NCBI GenBank assembly: GCA_029260635.1
Contig: JAJDCW010000284.1
Location: 1-32,623 of the forward strand
DNA: 32,623 nt
Direction of reading: 5' to 3'
Source of the DNA: Phycisphaeraceae bacterium
Lineage (GTDB): Bacteria > Planctomycetota > Phycisphaerae > Phycisphaerales > Phycisphaeraceae
The notes below the pieces were generated by a model. That model ran no database searches and was not told the origin of the DNA. It was given only the letters and a program-made list of their open reading frames with translations. Positions within the stretch are counted from its first letter, which is position 1; each line of letters begins with the position of its first letter. The translations under genes and the position numbers were made by a program. This document shows positions 18,457 through 26,248 of the stretch, one piece after another.

Positions 18457-19818
18457 CTAGCGGTCGTAGTGACCCACCAGGGCCAGGAACCGGTTCTGAT
18501 TGAGTATCGGGATGTTCAGCGACTCGGATCGCGCCTCGCCGATCAACTGTTGGTAGGTCTCGAACTCACGCTGTGCAGCAACGTACTCAGCAATCTTGCG
18601 AGGATCGACTTCGCCGTCTGGCGGCGGCGTCGGCAGCGGTGGCTCGGCACCGAGCACCAGGAAGTCCACGTCATAGGTCAACGAGTCCGCGACCACGCCA
18701 CGCCATTGGCGGATTTTGCTGATGATCTGGTCACGGCCCCCCGCGTCAGCGATACCGTCCCCATCGGGGTCGAAGTCGCCGTAGACGTAAAACTTCTGGA
18801 TGGCGTCCGGGTCGTAGGCCAGGTTCACGATCTGGTCGTTATCTCCGACCGCCTGCCCACGATCCAGGCGGACGATCCGTGCGACCGAGGCCGCCTCGTC
18901 GACGCTGACGACTTCAATCGTCGCCTTGCCACGGACCTGCTGGTACTCATTGAGCTTGACCAGGTCGTTGGAGTCGAAGACCTCAAAGGTCATGCCCATC
19001 TGCAGGCGGTCGCTTCGGCCAAGGCTGATGTAGACCTCCGGACGCCCCCCGATGACCGAAACGATCCGGCCGTCGGCGCGGGTCAGATTGCTCGGACCCG
19101 GGTCCTGCCCGCTGCTGAGGCTGAGTTCATCAATGATCTTAAGTAGCCGACGGATCTCGGCATCCCGACTGGCGATCTCGTCATCAAGGCCTGATATCTG
19201 GGAAACGTACTCGCCGCGGGTATCCGACATCTGCCCGTCGAGCGTACTCTTCTGCTGCTGAATCTTGTCCTGCGTCGCCTTGAGTACGTCGCCGGTCTGA
19301 TCGACCGTTGCGCCGAGGTTGGCAAGCGCATCCTTGTAGCTCTGGTCGAGGTCGGCCTTGGCCTGCTCGGCGGCGGCGGCGCGTTCACTGGCCTTGGCGA
19401 GGTCCTGCTGAAGGGTGTTGTTCAATTCCTGCAATGCCGATACTTCGTTCTGAAGCCTCGAGACCTCCGCAAATAGCGTGCGACCCGTCAGGCCAAGCGA
19501 TTCCATGGCCGCCAAGATTTCTTCCTGAGTCTTGGCCGGGTCGTTGGCGATCTGCCTCCGAAGCGCATTGCGTTCTTCGATCAGGGCGGTGACCACCGAG
19601 CCGCTGCCGGCCTTGAGAGCATCGATTTCCGGCGAACTCTGCTCGCTAGGCGTGGCGAACTGGGCCAGCTTATCTTCCGCCGCTTCCTGGCCCTGACGGG
19701 CACCGCTGACCTGGGTGTAGAAGACGATCGCCAGGAGCAGGCTGATAAAAAAGCCCGCACCGAAGAACACCAACGCCCAAGCCGAGCCCGATCCGCCACC
19801 ACTTCGCGCACGTGCCAT
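18457..19818 (-). CDS. membrane-anchored coiled-coil protein with a BRCT-like C-terminal domain
   Basis: The 453-residue protein starts at ATG 19818 with GGAG 8 nt upstream. One membrane segment lies at residues 13-36 (AWALVFFGAGFFISLLLAIVFY), after a short basic, Gly/Ser-rich cytoplasmic tail. Residues about 77-232 are heptad-rich coiled coil. Residues 240-335 look like a compact beta domain (RIVSVIGGRPEVYISLGRSD). The end resembles a BRCT fold: FYVYGDFDPDGDG, ISKIRQWRGVVADSLTYDVDFLVLG (residues 365-389, split here by positions), then NIPILNQNRFLALV. The middle has a proline-rich insert (390-402). It is co-transcribed with the LpxL-like gene. Function is unknown; the orientation suggests the domain is outside the cytoplasm. 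Confidence 0.8.
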   Translation of the reverse strand: MARARSGGGSGSAWALVFFGAGFFISLLLAIVFYTQVSGARQGQEAAEDKLAQFATPSEQSSPEIDALKAGSGSVVTALIEERNALRRQIANDPAKTQEEILAAMESLGLTGRTLFAEVSRLQNEVSALQELNNTLQQDLAKASERAAAAEQAKADLDQSYKDALANLGATVDQTGDVLKATQDKIQQQKSTLDGQMSDTRGEYVSQISGLDDEIASRDAEIRRLLKIIDELSLSSGQDPGPSNLTRADGRIVSVIGGRPEVYISLGRSDRLQMGMTFEVFDSNDLVKLNEYQQVRGKATIEVVSVDEAASVARIVRLDRGQAVGDNDQIVNLAYDPDAIQKFYVYGDFDPDGDGIADAGGRDQIISKIRQWRGVVADSLTYDVDFLVLGAEPPLPTPPPDGEVDPRKIAEYVAAQREFETYQQLIGEARSESLNIPILNQNRFLALVGHYDR

Positions 19819-19908
19819 GAGAAATACTCCGAATGAACAAGTATGAGCCAGCCGTCTAAGCCAGCATCCCTCGCCCGCCGATGCGGACGCTGATCCACCA
19901 ACCGGTTT

Positions 19909-19950
19909 CCCCCAAAATTAACCCCGGAATCCACCCCCGGATTCGACCCC
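19909..19950 (-). repeat. four evenly spaced G-runs upstream of the coiled-coil gene
   Basis: On the minus strand four G-runs of 4-5 bases start at a spacing of 12-13 nt (plus-strand C-runs 19909-13, 19922-25, 19934-38, 19947-50), three of them within a degenerate AATCCGGGG-type tandem unit. The loops of about 8 nt are long for a G-quadruplex, so folding is uncertain. The array lies 91-132 nt upstream of the start at 19818. Confidence 0.5.
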
Positions 19951-20023
19951 GGATTATCCCGTAAGTGTCGCTGTAAATCCAGCTTTCGTCAACTTCCGGG
20001 CAACAGGTACTCAATCCCGAGAC

Positions 20024-20485
20024 TTAGCTCACCTGGAACGCAAACTCCACCTCGACGGACGCCCCCAACGGCAGGCTAGGCACGCCCACCGCGGCCCGGG
20101 CGTGTCGGCCCTGCTCGCCGAATATCTCTAGCAGCAGTTCGCTGGCCCCGTTGGCGACCAGGTGCTGGTCGGTAAAGGATGGATCGCTGGCTACAAAGAC
20201 CCCCACCCGGACCACGCGGACCAGCCGGGACCAGTCGCTATCCAGAAGCGGGTCCACCGCCGCCAAAGCATTGAGCACACACCGCCGTGCCCCGGCCTGG
20301 GCGGCCTGAATCGCTGTCGAAGACGGCACCGGACCCGTAACGGTCAGCTTCCCCTCCTCCAGCGGGAGCTGCCCGCTGACATAGATCATGTCGCCGGCCC
20401 TGACGGCGGGCAGGTAAGCCGCGACCGCCTTGGGGGCAGGGGGCAGAGAAAGACCGAGCGATTCCAGCTTGCTTGCAATGTTCAT
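20024..20485 (-). CDS. RidA/YjgF family protein
   Basis: The 153 residues match the Rid superfamily, trimeric cytosolic proteins that hydrolyse reactive enamine/imine intermediates made by PLP enzymes. VRAGDMIYVSGQLPLEEGKL (28-47) is the N-terminal signature. GRHARAAVGVPSLPLGASVEVEFAF at the end holds the conserved arginine that binds the substrate carboxylate in RidA, followed by LPxxAxVEVE. The sequence between is typical of the longer YjgF-like subgroup (AQAGARRCVLNALAAVD). Deaminase activity is expected only if the arginine is active; other Rid subgroups lack it. It is divergent from fliM, with 193 nt between. Confidence 0.9.
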   Translation of the reverse strand: MNIASKLESLGLSLPPAPKAVAAYLPAVRAGDMIYVSGQLPLEEGKLTVTGPVPSSTAIQAAQAGARRCVLNALAAVDPLLDSDWSRLVRVVRVGVFVASDPSFTDQHLVANGASELLLEIFGEQGRHARAAVGVPSLPLGASVEVEFAFQVS

Positions 20486-20678
20486 CAGGGCACCACCGGG
20501 TTAAAGGCGTCAGTTTGGGCCGGGCATCATGCCCCCGCTGAGAATCTCCCCAGTGGTGGCTCAAGCCATTCTACCCACCGGCCCCACCCGGCGTTACCCG
20601 ACCCGGCCGTATTGAAGCCCGACACCCAACCCGACCGATAACACAGACGGATTCCACCGCCCTCAGGACCCAGGCCTC

Positions 20679-21710
20679 ATGTCCGACACGCTTGACCAGA
20701 ATGAAGTCGATGCCCTGCTCGCCGCGGTCGACTCCGATGCCGACGGGGACAACGACGCCTCTACGGATTCGGCACGCGTGTTTTTCAGCAACCGTCGCAT
20801 CGGCAACACCGATGACGTCGACGTCCGTGACTACGACTTCAAGCGCCCCGAACGCGTAAGCAAAGACCAGATGCGGGCCTTGCAGACTCTCCACGAGTCC
20901 TTCGCACGCAGCTACGGGGCCCTGCTCTCGGGTTACCTGCGCACGATCGTCGAGGTCAAGGCCGCCAATATCGAGCAGATGACCTTCAGCGAGTTCACCC
21001 ACGCGCTGCCTAACCCCACCTGCTTCAACCTCCTGTCCTGCGAGCCCCTCGAGGGCAACATCTGCATGGAGATCAGCCCGCTGATCATCTACCCGGTGAT
21101 CGACCGATTGCTGGGCGGCTCCAACGCCGACCTGTTTATCCCCCAGCGACCACTGACCGCGATCGAGCTGCGTCTGGTCAGCAAGATCATCGACCGGGCC
21201 AAGATCGGCCTGGAAGAGGCCTGGGCAAACGTGACCCCCCTGAATTTCCAGTTGGAAGAATCCGAGTCCAACCCCGCACTGGTGCAGATCGTTCCGCCCA
21301 ACGAGGTCGTGGTGGTCGTGAATTTCGAGGTCAAGATGAGCAGCCGGGCCGGCACGATGAGCCTGTGCATCCCCTACAACGTCATCGAGCCCGTCATCGA
21401 CAAGCTCTCAAGCCAGTCCTGGGCCGCCTACAAGAAGAACAAGAAAGACAACCATCTGCGAAGCCGCCTGGAAGGCCACCTCGAGGCCGCGAAGCTCGAC
21501 GTCACCACCGTCCTGGCCGATACCACCATGAGCGTGACTGACCTGATGAACCTGCAGGTCGGCGACGTCGTCCTCACCGGCAAGCCCGCCTCCAGCCCGC
21601 TGTCTCTCAGCGTCGAAGGCAAACGCAAATACATCGGCCAACTCGGCCAGTACCGCGGCAACCGCGCCTTCAAAGTCACCCGAGCGATCACGCCGAAGGA
21701 CCGGGTCTAG
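20679..21710 (+). CDS. fliM: flagellar motor switch protein FliM
   Basis: A component of the flagellar C-ring that binds CheY-P and controls rotation direction. The 343 residues begin with TLDQNEVDALLAAV, matching the conserved CheY-binding N-terminal peptide (LSQxEIDALL). RPERVSKDQMRALQTLHESFAR and the following segment form the CheC/CheX-like middle domain. LMNLQVGDVVLTGKPASSPLSLSV, with YIGQLGQYRGNRAFKVT, is the C-terminal FliN-like SpoA domain. AGGA lies about 12 nt upstream of the start. No other flagellar gene is in the window, so fliM is isolated here; the rest of the regulon must be elsewhere if the cell is motile. Confidence 0.96.
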   Translation: MSDTLDQNEVDALLAAVDSDADGDNDASTDSARVFFSNRRIGNTDDVDVRDYDFKRPERVSKDQMRALQTLHESFARSYGALLSGYLRTIVEVKAANIEQMTFSEFTHALPNPTCFNLLSCEPLEGNICMEISPLIIYPVIDRLLGGSNADLFIPQRPLTAIELRLVSKIIDRAKIGLEEAWANVTPLNFQLEESESNPALVQIVPPNEVVVVVNFEVKMSSRAGTMSLCIPYNVIEPVIDKLSSQSWAAYKKNKKDNHLRSRLEGHLEAAKLDVTTVLADTTMSVTDLMNLQVGDVVLTGKPASSPLSLSVEGKRKYIGQLGQYRGNRAFKVTRAITPKDRV

Positions 21711-21741
21711 GCCCCACCGAAACTTCCGCGACACATCTGCT

Positions 21742-21766
21742 GTTTAGCGGTGGATCGAAGATCCAC
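21742..21766. repeat. GTTTAGC-hairpin, possible degenerate copy of the 26249 element
   Basis: GTTTAGC (21742-21748) is followed after one base by a perfect 7-bp hairpin GTGGATC-GAA-GATCCAC (21750-21766). The same GTTTAGC opens the three-way junction at 26249, but the matching GCTAAAC is absent here. It lies between the convergent fliM and acetyltransferase genes; there is no U-run on either side. Confidence 0.5.
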
Positions 21767-21774
21767 GCGCCGGT

Positions 21775-22221
21775 TCACGGTCCACCCACCGGCCGATACA
21801 TCTTCTTATGCGTCTCGGAAAACCCCAGCCGTTCATACAGCTTCGTTGCCGGGTTCGCGGAAAACACCTGCAACTCAACCGGCAAACCTTCCCGGTCGGC
21901 CGCCGAAATCACGTCCCGGATGATCTGCGTGCCCAGGCCTTGCCCTTGGTGTTCGGGCATCAGGCCAATCTCTGCGAGGTGCATAAAATTGTCTTCGACA
22001 ATGACTTTCAACATGCCTGCCGGTTCACTATCAACCAACACGAGGTTGGCCTTGTCCATGACTTGCCGGAGGATATGTTTTGCCTGCGATTCGTCCCAGC
22101 CGTACAGCTTCTCGATGTAGGGCTTGAGGGTCGCAACCTTCAGTACCCAGAGGAAATCGAAGTCTGTCTGGACCACGGGCCGGAGGGTGTATCGACCGTG
22201 AGCTGGGGCGAGGTCAAGCAT
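21775..22221 (-). CDS. GNAT family N-acetyltransferase
   Basis: A Gcn5-related acyltransferase of 148 residues counted from ATG 22221; upstream starts at 22254 (ATG) and 22260 (TTG) are also in frame. YTLRPVVQTDFDFLWVL is the usual first strand and helix. LAEIGLMPEHQGQGLGTQII contains the acetyl-CoA pyrophosphate loop QGQGLG, and ATKLYERLGF is the C-terminal motif B with the Y/F pair. The acceptor is not predictable. The start at 22221 overlaps the end of the dihydroorotate-dehydrogenase-like gene by 8 bases, so the two are likely coupled. Confidence 0.88.
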   Translation of the reverse strand: MLDLAPAHGRYTLRPVVQTDFDFLWVLKVATLKPYIEKLYGWDESQAKHILRQVMDKANLVLVDSEPAGMLKVIVEDNFMHLAEIGLMPEHQGQGLGTQIIRDVISAADREGLPVELQVFSANPATKLYERLGFSETHKKMYRPVGGP

Positions 22222-23104
22222 CCTGTGAATTCCCGAATACTCGGCACGCTTCATCGACAAACGGCCGGAGCCCGCGGTAGCTCACCAGGTACACCGGGTT
22301 CATCGTCTTGGTCCCCAGCGCGACGCGGTCAGCCCCGGCTTCCTTAAACTTCTGGATGTCGCTGAGTTCGTAGACCCCCCCACCGCCGATCTGTGTCAGT
22401 TCTTGGCCGAAGGGTTTGCTGCGCAGGTCACGGATGCAGTCAAGCGACTTGGGCTGCAACGGCTTGCCGCTCATCCCGCCTTCCGGGACCGGGAGCGTGT
22501 TGCAGCAGTGGAACGTCCGGATTCCCGCCGCCACGGCCTGCTCGACCATCAGCTCGTAATTCACCGGCGGCAGCTTGACTATCACGTGCAACCCGGTCGC
22601 CACCGCACGCGGGAACAATTCCAGGGGCCAGTCGATCTCGCCTACGTTCGGGCAGCTCATGTTCAGCTCTACTGCCATCGGCCGGATATCTGCGATCTTC
22701 TCAAGCAGTTGCATCCACTGGCCCTCATCAAACCCGTGGATGCTGACGATCTTGTCGGACACGTCGCATCGGCCACGCTTGACGCGGTCTGCTAACCAGT
22801 CGATCCCGGGGTTGCGCAGGCCGATCTTGTTGACCCACGCCCGCTGACTGCGTCGATACCGTACGGTCTTGAGCACCCGCCAGACCCGGCCGGGCCGACG
22901 CAGCAGCGTGAATGTCCCTAAAGTCGGGGTCGCCCCCTCCGGCTGGATGTAATTCCCAAATGGCGCGGAGATCACCAATGGCCGAAGATTCAGCCCCGGG
23001 ATAGTCCCCCGGATAGACCCCAGGCCCTGCCCCCTCGCTACCGGCGTGGCCGTTCCGCCTGATCCATCCGTTGTAATCGTGTCCGGCAAGTCGGCTCCCG
23101 TCAT
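22214..23104 (-). CDS. dihydroorotate dehydrogenase-like flavoprotein
   Basis: A 296-residue FMN-barrel protein. VNKIGLRNPG (91-100), VELNMSCPNV (145-154) with Cys151 at the position of the class 1 catalytic cysteine, IVKLPP (175-180), CNTLP (201-205) and the phosphate loop GGGGVYELSDIQKFKEAGADRVALGT are in the order expected for PyrD. The class 1 proteins oxidise dihydroorotate to orotate in pyrimidine synthesis. The sequence departs from typical PyrD around the substrate pocket: the usual Asn-rich loop is only partly present and the N-terminal 35 residues look like a Gly/Thr-rich extension. It could act on another substrate. It is the first gene of a pair with the acetyltransferase. Confidence 0.75.
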   Translation of the reverse strand: MTGADLPDTITTDGSGGTATPVARGQGLGSIRGTIPGLNLRPLVISAPFGNYIQPEGATPTLGTFTLLRRPGRVWRVLKTVRYRRSQRAWVNKIGLRNPGIDWLADRVKRGRCDVSDKIVSIHGFDEGQWMQLLEKIADIRPMAVELNMSCPNVGEIDWPLELFPRAVATGLHVIVKLPPVNYELMVEQAVAAGIRTFHCCNTLPVPEGGMSGKPLQPKSLDCIRDLRSKPFGQELTQIGGGGVYELSDIQKFKEAGADRVALGTKTMNPVYLVSYRGLRPFVDEACRVFGNSQDA

Positions 23105-23166
23105 CTCGTCCAGCTAAGAATTTCTTCTGGCCACCGCCACCACGCGGGAGTATAACCGGACCCGCC

Positions 23167-23919
23167 ATGCCCATCGTCCGCACAGCCCCGCTATCCAAAG
23201 CCATCCGGTGGATGGGCCAGCTCGTCGATGAGTTGGTCCCCCCCGGAAACATGCCTGAGGGTGCGGCCCACTGGACGCCCGACACCACCGAAGACTACTG
23301 CCCACGCTGCGGCGCCTCGGCAGGGCCCGGCTCGGTCACGCCGCGCGGCTGCCCGTTCTGTCTGACACTCAGCTTCCCATGGCAACGCCTCACCCGTCTG
23401 GGGTTCTACGGCGAACCGCTGGACGACTGGATACGCGACCTGAAGTTCCACCGACGCTGGCGCTTCGGCCAATGGATGGGCGAACAGCTGGCCGAGGCAA
23501 TCGACACCCCCGCTGACCCCAAGAAACTTGTTGTCTGCCCGGTCCCGATGCACCGGCTGCGTCGCTGGCACCGCGGCTACAACCAGGCCGACCTGATCGC
23601 CCGTGCGGCCGCGAAGTCGCTTGGCCTGACGTGCGCCCCGATCCTCAAACGTGTCAAACACACCCCGCCGCAGACCGCCATCGCCCCGTCCCGCAGACAC
23701 GACAACGTCCGCCACTCCTTCGACATCGAAAAAGTCGATCTCGCCGGGCATGACGTGATTCTGATTGATGATGTGAAGACGACGGGCGCGACACTGAGTA
23801 CCTGCACCCGCCTGTTGACCGGGGCCGGGGCTCGGAGTGTGCATGCGGCCGTGGTCGCTGTGGCTGATCCGAAGGGGCAGGGGTTCAAGGCAATCACACC
23901 AAGCCAGCTTGACGCATAG
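23167..23919 (+). CDS. ComF family phosphoribosyltransferase-like protein
   Basis: The 250 residues have the ComF layout. An N-terminal zinc finger has Cys45, Cys48, Cys62 and Cys65 (CPRC...CPFC). VVCPVPMHRLRRWHRGYNQA (122-141) is the family signature, RHDNVRHSF follows, and VILIDDVKTTGATLS (197-211) is the PRPP-binding loop with two acidic residues. ComF proteins are needed for DNA uptake in naturally transformable bacteria and otherwise take part in nucleotide salvage-like reactions; the catalysed reaction is not established. It is divergent from the dihydroorotate-dehydrogenase-like gene (62 nt between) and its 3' end overlaps the convergent membrane protein gene by 26 bases. Confidence 0.93.
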   Translation: MPIVRTAPLSKAIRWMGQLVDELVPPGNMPEGAAHWTPDTTEDYCPRCGASAGPGSVTPRGCPFCLTLSFPWQRLTRLGFYGEPLDDWIRDLKFHRRWRFGQWMGEQLAEAIDTPADPKKLVVCPVPMHRLRRWHRGYNQADLIARAAAKSLGLTCAPILKRVKHTPPQTAIAPSRRHDNVRHSFDIEKVDLAGHDVILIDDVKTTGATLSTCTRLLTGAGARSVHAAVVAVADPKGQGFKAITPSQLDA

Positions 23920-24346
23920 TTAGATCAGCAGGCCGCTCTTGCCGACAACGGATCAAGAGTATGAATATGGGTGAGGCAAGCAGAATTGCTGGTAGCCACA
24001 CAGGAAAATAAAGAAGCGAATAGTTAGCCGGAATGATCGAGCCAGACTGTTGGATTAGGCCCAGTTGGTGACCCGAGGAATAACTGATCCACGGAAAAGC
24101 AGGCTGCTGAGGATTGATACGCCGCTGTGGGATCGGTTTGCCCGGCCACTCGGTTGCAGTGAGTCTGGATTCTTTACTATAGATGTGCCGTACCGACATC
24201 ACACCCTTGTCAAGCTTGAGTGAAGTGTTTGCAGACAGACTTATAATGCCGATCCGATCGAAGCAACTCCAGACACCTACAAATAAAAGTGAAATCGCGA
24301 GTAAGCCGGGTGCTATGGCCAGTAAAGTACGCATGCGTTTCGTCAT
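23894..24346 (-). CDS. small membrane protein, unknown function
   Basis: The 150-residue protein starts at ATG 24346, preceded by AGGAGA at 7 nt, which decides the start against upstream frames. There are two membrane segments, near residues 7-26 (LLAIAPGLLAISLLFVGVWS) and 113-131 (FPVWLPAILLASPIFILLI), with about 85 residues between them that are likely outside the membrane. The C-terminal tail is short and positive (RCRQERPADLTMRQ). The two-membrane-segment layout with a C-terminal cytoplasmic tail resembles planctomycete proteins that usually end in a zinc ribbon, but only one cysteine is left there. GC is lower than in its neighbours. I do not recognise a family. Confidence 0.65.
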   Translation of the reverse strand: MTKRMRTLLAIAPGLLAISLLFVGVWSCFDRIGIISLSANTSLKLDKGVMSVRHIYSKESRLTATEWPGKPIPQRRINPQQPAFPWISYSSGHQLGLIQQSGSIIPANYSLLYFPVWLPAILLASPIFILLIRCRQERPADLTMRQAGLV

Positions 24347-24587
24347 GGCAGGATCTCCTATAACAGGCATTCCCAGTGCGATCTGAAACCGGTATATCAT
24401 TCGGCCTAATGACGACTAGCAATTATAGCCCCCAAGAAATATGGGGGATAAGCCAATAAATTACAAGGTAAGCGAAAGGACAGGAAAACTAAATTCAGAA
24501 TCATGGCTTCTCTGATTCTGGTGGCCACATACCTATCTCAAGCCCCGCATTCGCTTTAACCGAAGAACTATGCTACACTACTGTGCT
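24347..24587. other. AT-richer intergenic region with two perfect hairpins
   Basis: There is no gene in this 240-base stretch. It holds two perfect hairpins: CCCCCA / TGGGGG (24429-24447) and CAGAATCA / TGATTCTG (24496-24520, loop 9 nt). On the minus strand TATAAT (24427-24422) is a possible -10 box for the membrane protein gene, but without a -35. On the plus strand TATGCTACACT (24569-24579) is a possible -10 region for the helicase gene. Confidence 0.5.
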
Positions 24588-24744
24588 GCACGGCAACGGC
24601 CGTGCCCCAGGCCAACGGATCTGATTGATTCTGGCGGCCTAAACCCCCGCCCGGATACACGGTCCACGGCTTAGATCTCCCCGATCTATCCCCCCCGCCA
24701 ACTCCGGCTATTAAGGGCCTAAGGCCCAGAAACAGACTGTAAAT
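24588..24744 (+). promoter_or_regulatory. hairpin-rich putative 5' leader of the DEAD-box helicase gene
   Basis: There are three perfect hairpins in the 157 nt before the ATG: GCACGGC-AACG-GCCGTGC (24588-24605), TAGATC-TCCCC-GATCTA (24672-24688) and GGGCC-TAA-GGCCC (24715-24727), the last ending 17 nt before the start. A -10-like TACACT lies at 24574-24579. No Shine-Dalgarno site is visible. Long structured leaders are known on cold-induced RNA helicase genes; that this one is regulatory is inference. Confidence 0.45.
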
Positions 24745-26196
24745 ATGTCATTTAGCGATTTAAGGCTCATCGAGCCCTTGTTGAAGTCCCTGCGCCAAGA
24801 GGGCTACACCACCCCGACCGAGATCCAGGCGAAGACCTTCCCCCACGTCGTGGCGGGCAGGGACATGCTCGGCTGTGCCCAGACAGGGACCGGCAAGACC
24901 GCTGCGTTTGCCCTGCCCATGCTCCAGAACCTGCACACCAGGAAGTCCCATCAACCCAAGAAGCCGACCCAGGGCAAGGCCGCTCGCGTCCCAACGCAGC
25001 GGGTGATCCGTGCGCTGGTGCTCAGCCCGACCCGTGAACTGGCGGCACAGATCGGCGACAGCTTCAAGAACTACGGGCGAAACCTGGATATGCGGGGCAC
25101 GACCATCTTCGGCGGCGTCAACCAACGCCCCCAGGTCCGTGCACTTCAGCAGGGCGTTGATATCGTCGTCGCCACGCCCGGCCGACTGATGGACCTGATC
25201 AACCAGCGGGCACTGACGCTCAACAGCGTCGAGATCCTTGTCCTGGATGAGGCCGACCGCATGCTGGACATGGGCTTTATCCACGATATCCGTAAGATCA
25301 TCGCGATGACGCCCAAGAAGCGCCAGACGCTGATGTTCTCCGCGACGATGCCCAAGAGCATCCAGTCGCTGGCCGACTCGATCCTGACCGACCCGGCGGT
25401 CGTGAAGATCGCCGCCAAGCACGCGACCGCCGACACCGTTCAGCAGTCCGCCTACTTTATCGACCCGCGCAGCAAGGGCATCCTGCTTGGCAAGCTGCTG
25501 GAAGATAAGGTTATGTCACGCACACTGGTCTTTTCGCGCACCAAACGCGGCGCGGACAAGATCACCAAGCAACTGAACAACACGGGATTCACCGCCGAGG
25601 CGATCCACTCGAACAAGACCCAGGGCGCACGCACCAAGGCGCTGCACAACTTCAAGTCCGGGCGGACGAATGTGCTGGTCGCCAGCGACATCGCCGCACG
25701 CGGTCTGGATGTGGATGACATCTCGCACGTCGTAAACTACGACATCCCGGGTGACGCCGAGACCTACGTCCACCGGATCGGCCGAAGCGGTCGGGCCGGC
25801 AACCAGGGGCAGGCGATCACGTTCTGTGCCCACGATGAACGCCGCAGCCTCCGCGACATCGAAAAAACCATCGGCAAGCAGATCACTGTCCTCAAGCACT
25901 CGATCCAGGCACCCCCCCCGGCCCCGTCGGGCGCCGCGATCCGCAGGGCCGCCGAACCGACCGGCCCCCGCTCGACCCGCCCCACCGGCAAGCCCAAGCG
26001 CAGTAAGCGTGGCGGCAAGCCAGGCGGCGCCGCAGCGTCCACCGGTACCGGCGGCAACGCCCGAGCCGGCCGTTCAGCCCGTTCGCGTAAGGCCAAGCCC
26101 AACGCCTCGGCCCACAACAACGCCGGCGGCGGCTCAGCCCGCCCCAAGCGTAACAGCCGAAGCGCCAAGCCCGCCGCCAAGAAGCCACGCTACTAA
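24745..26196 (+). CDS. DEAD-box ATP-dependent RNA helicase, RhlE type
   Basis: An ATP-dependent RNA-unwinding enzyme acting in ribosome assembly or RNA decay. The 483 residues start with a Q motif (FSDLRLIEPLLKSLRQEGY, Gln28 in TEIQAK). Walker A AQTGTGKT is at 45-52, PTRELAAQ follows, the DEAD box is at 168-171, SAT at 199-201 and HRIGRSGRAG at 343-352. All catalytic motifs are intact. From about residue 390 the tail is disordered, very rich in Lys, Arg, Ala, Gly and Pro (GKPKRSKRGGKPGG; SRSAKPAAKKPRY), as in RhlE-like helicases that use a basic tail to bind RNA. The gene has a structured leader and is followed by the three-way junction element. Confidence 0.96.
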   Translation: MSFSDLRLIEPLLKSLRQEGYTTPTEIQAKTFPHVVAGRDMLGCAQTGTGKTAAFALPMLQNLHTRKSHQPKKPTQGKAARVPTQRVIRALVLSPTRELAAQIGDSFKNYGRNLDMRGTTIFGGVNQRPQVRALQQGVDIVVATPGRLMDLINQRALTLNSVEILVLDEADRMLDMGFIHDIRKIIAMTPKKRQTLMFSATMPKSIQSLADSILTDPAVVKIAAKHATADTVQQSAYFIDPRSKGILLGKLLEDKVMSRTLVFSRTKRGADKITKQLNNTGFTAEAIHSNKTQGARTKALHNFKSGRTNVLVASDIAARGLDVDDISHVVNYDIPGDAETYVHRIGRSGRAGNQGQAITFCAHDERRSLRDIEKTIGKQITVLKHSIQAPPPAPSGAAIRRAAEPTGPRSTRPTGKPKRSKRGGKPGGAAASTGTGGNARAGRSARSRKAKPNASAHNNAGGGSARPKRNSRSAKPAAKKPRY

Positions 26197-26248
26197 ACCC
26201 CGCTGGGTTTGGGCGCATACGCCAATACACTTAACGCGCACTCGTCAG

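Noticed and set aside
19938-19960. tRNA T-arm-like GGATTCGACCCC segment
   Set aside because: No acceptor stem, anticodon arm or CCA end can be placed around it; it is part of the C-run tandem.
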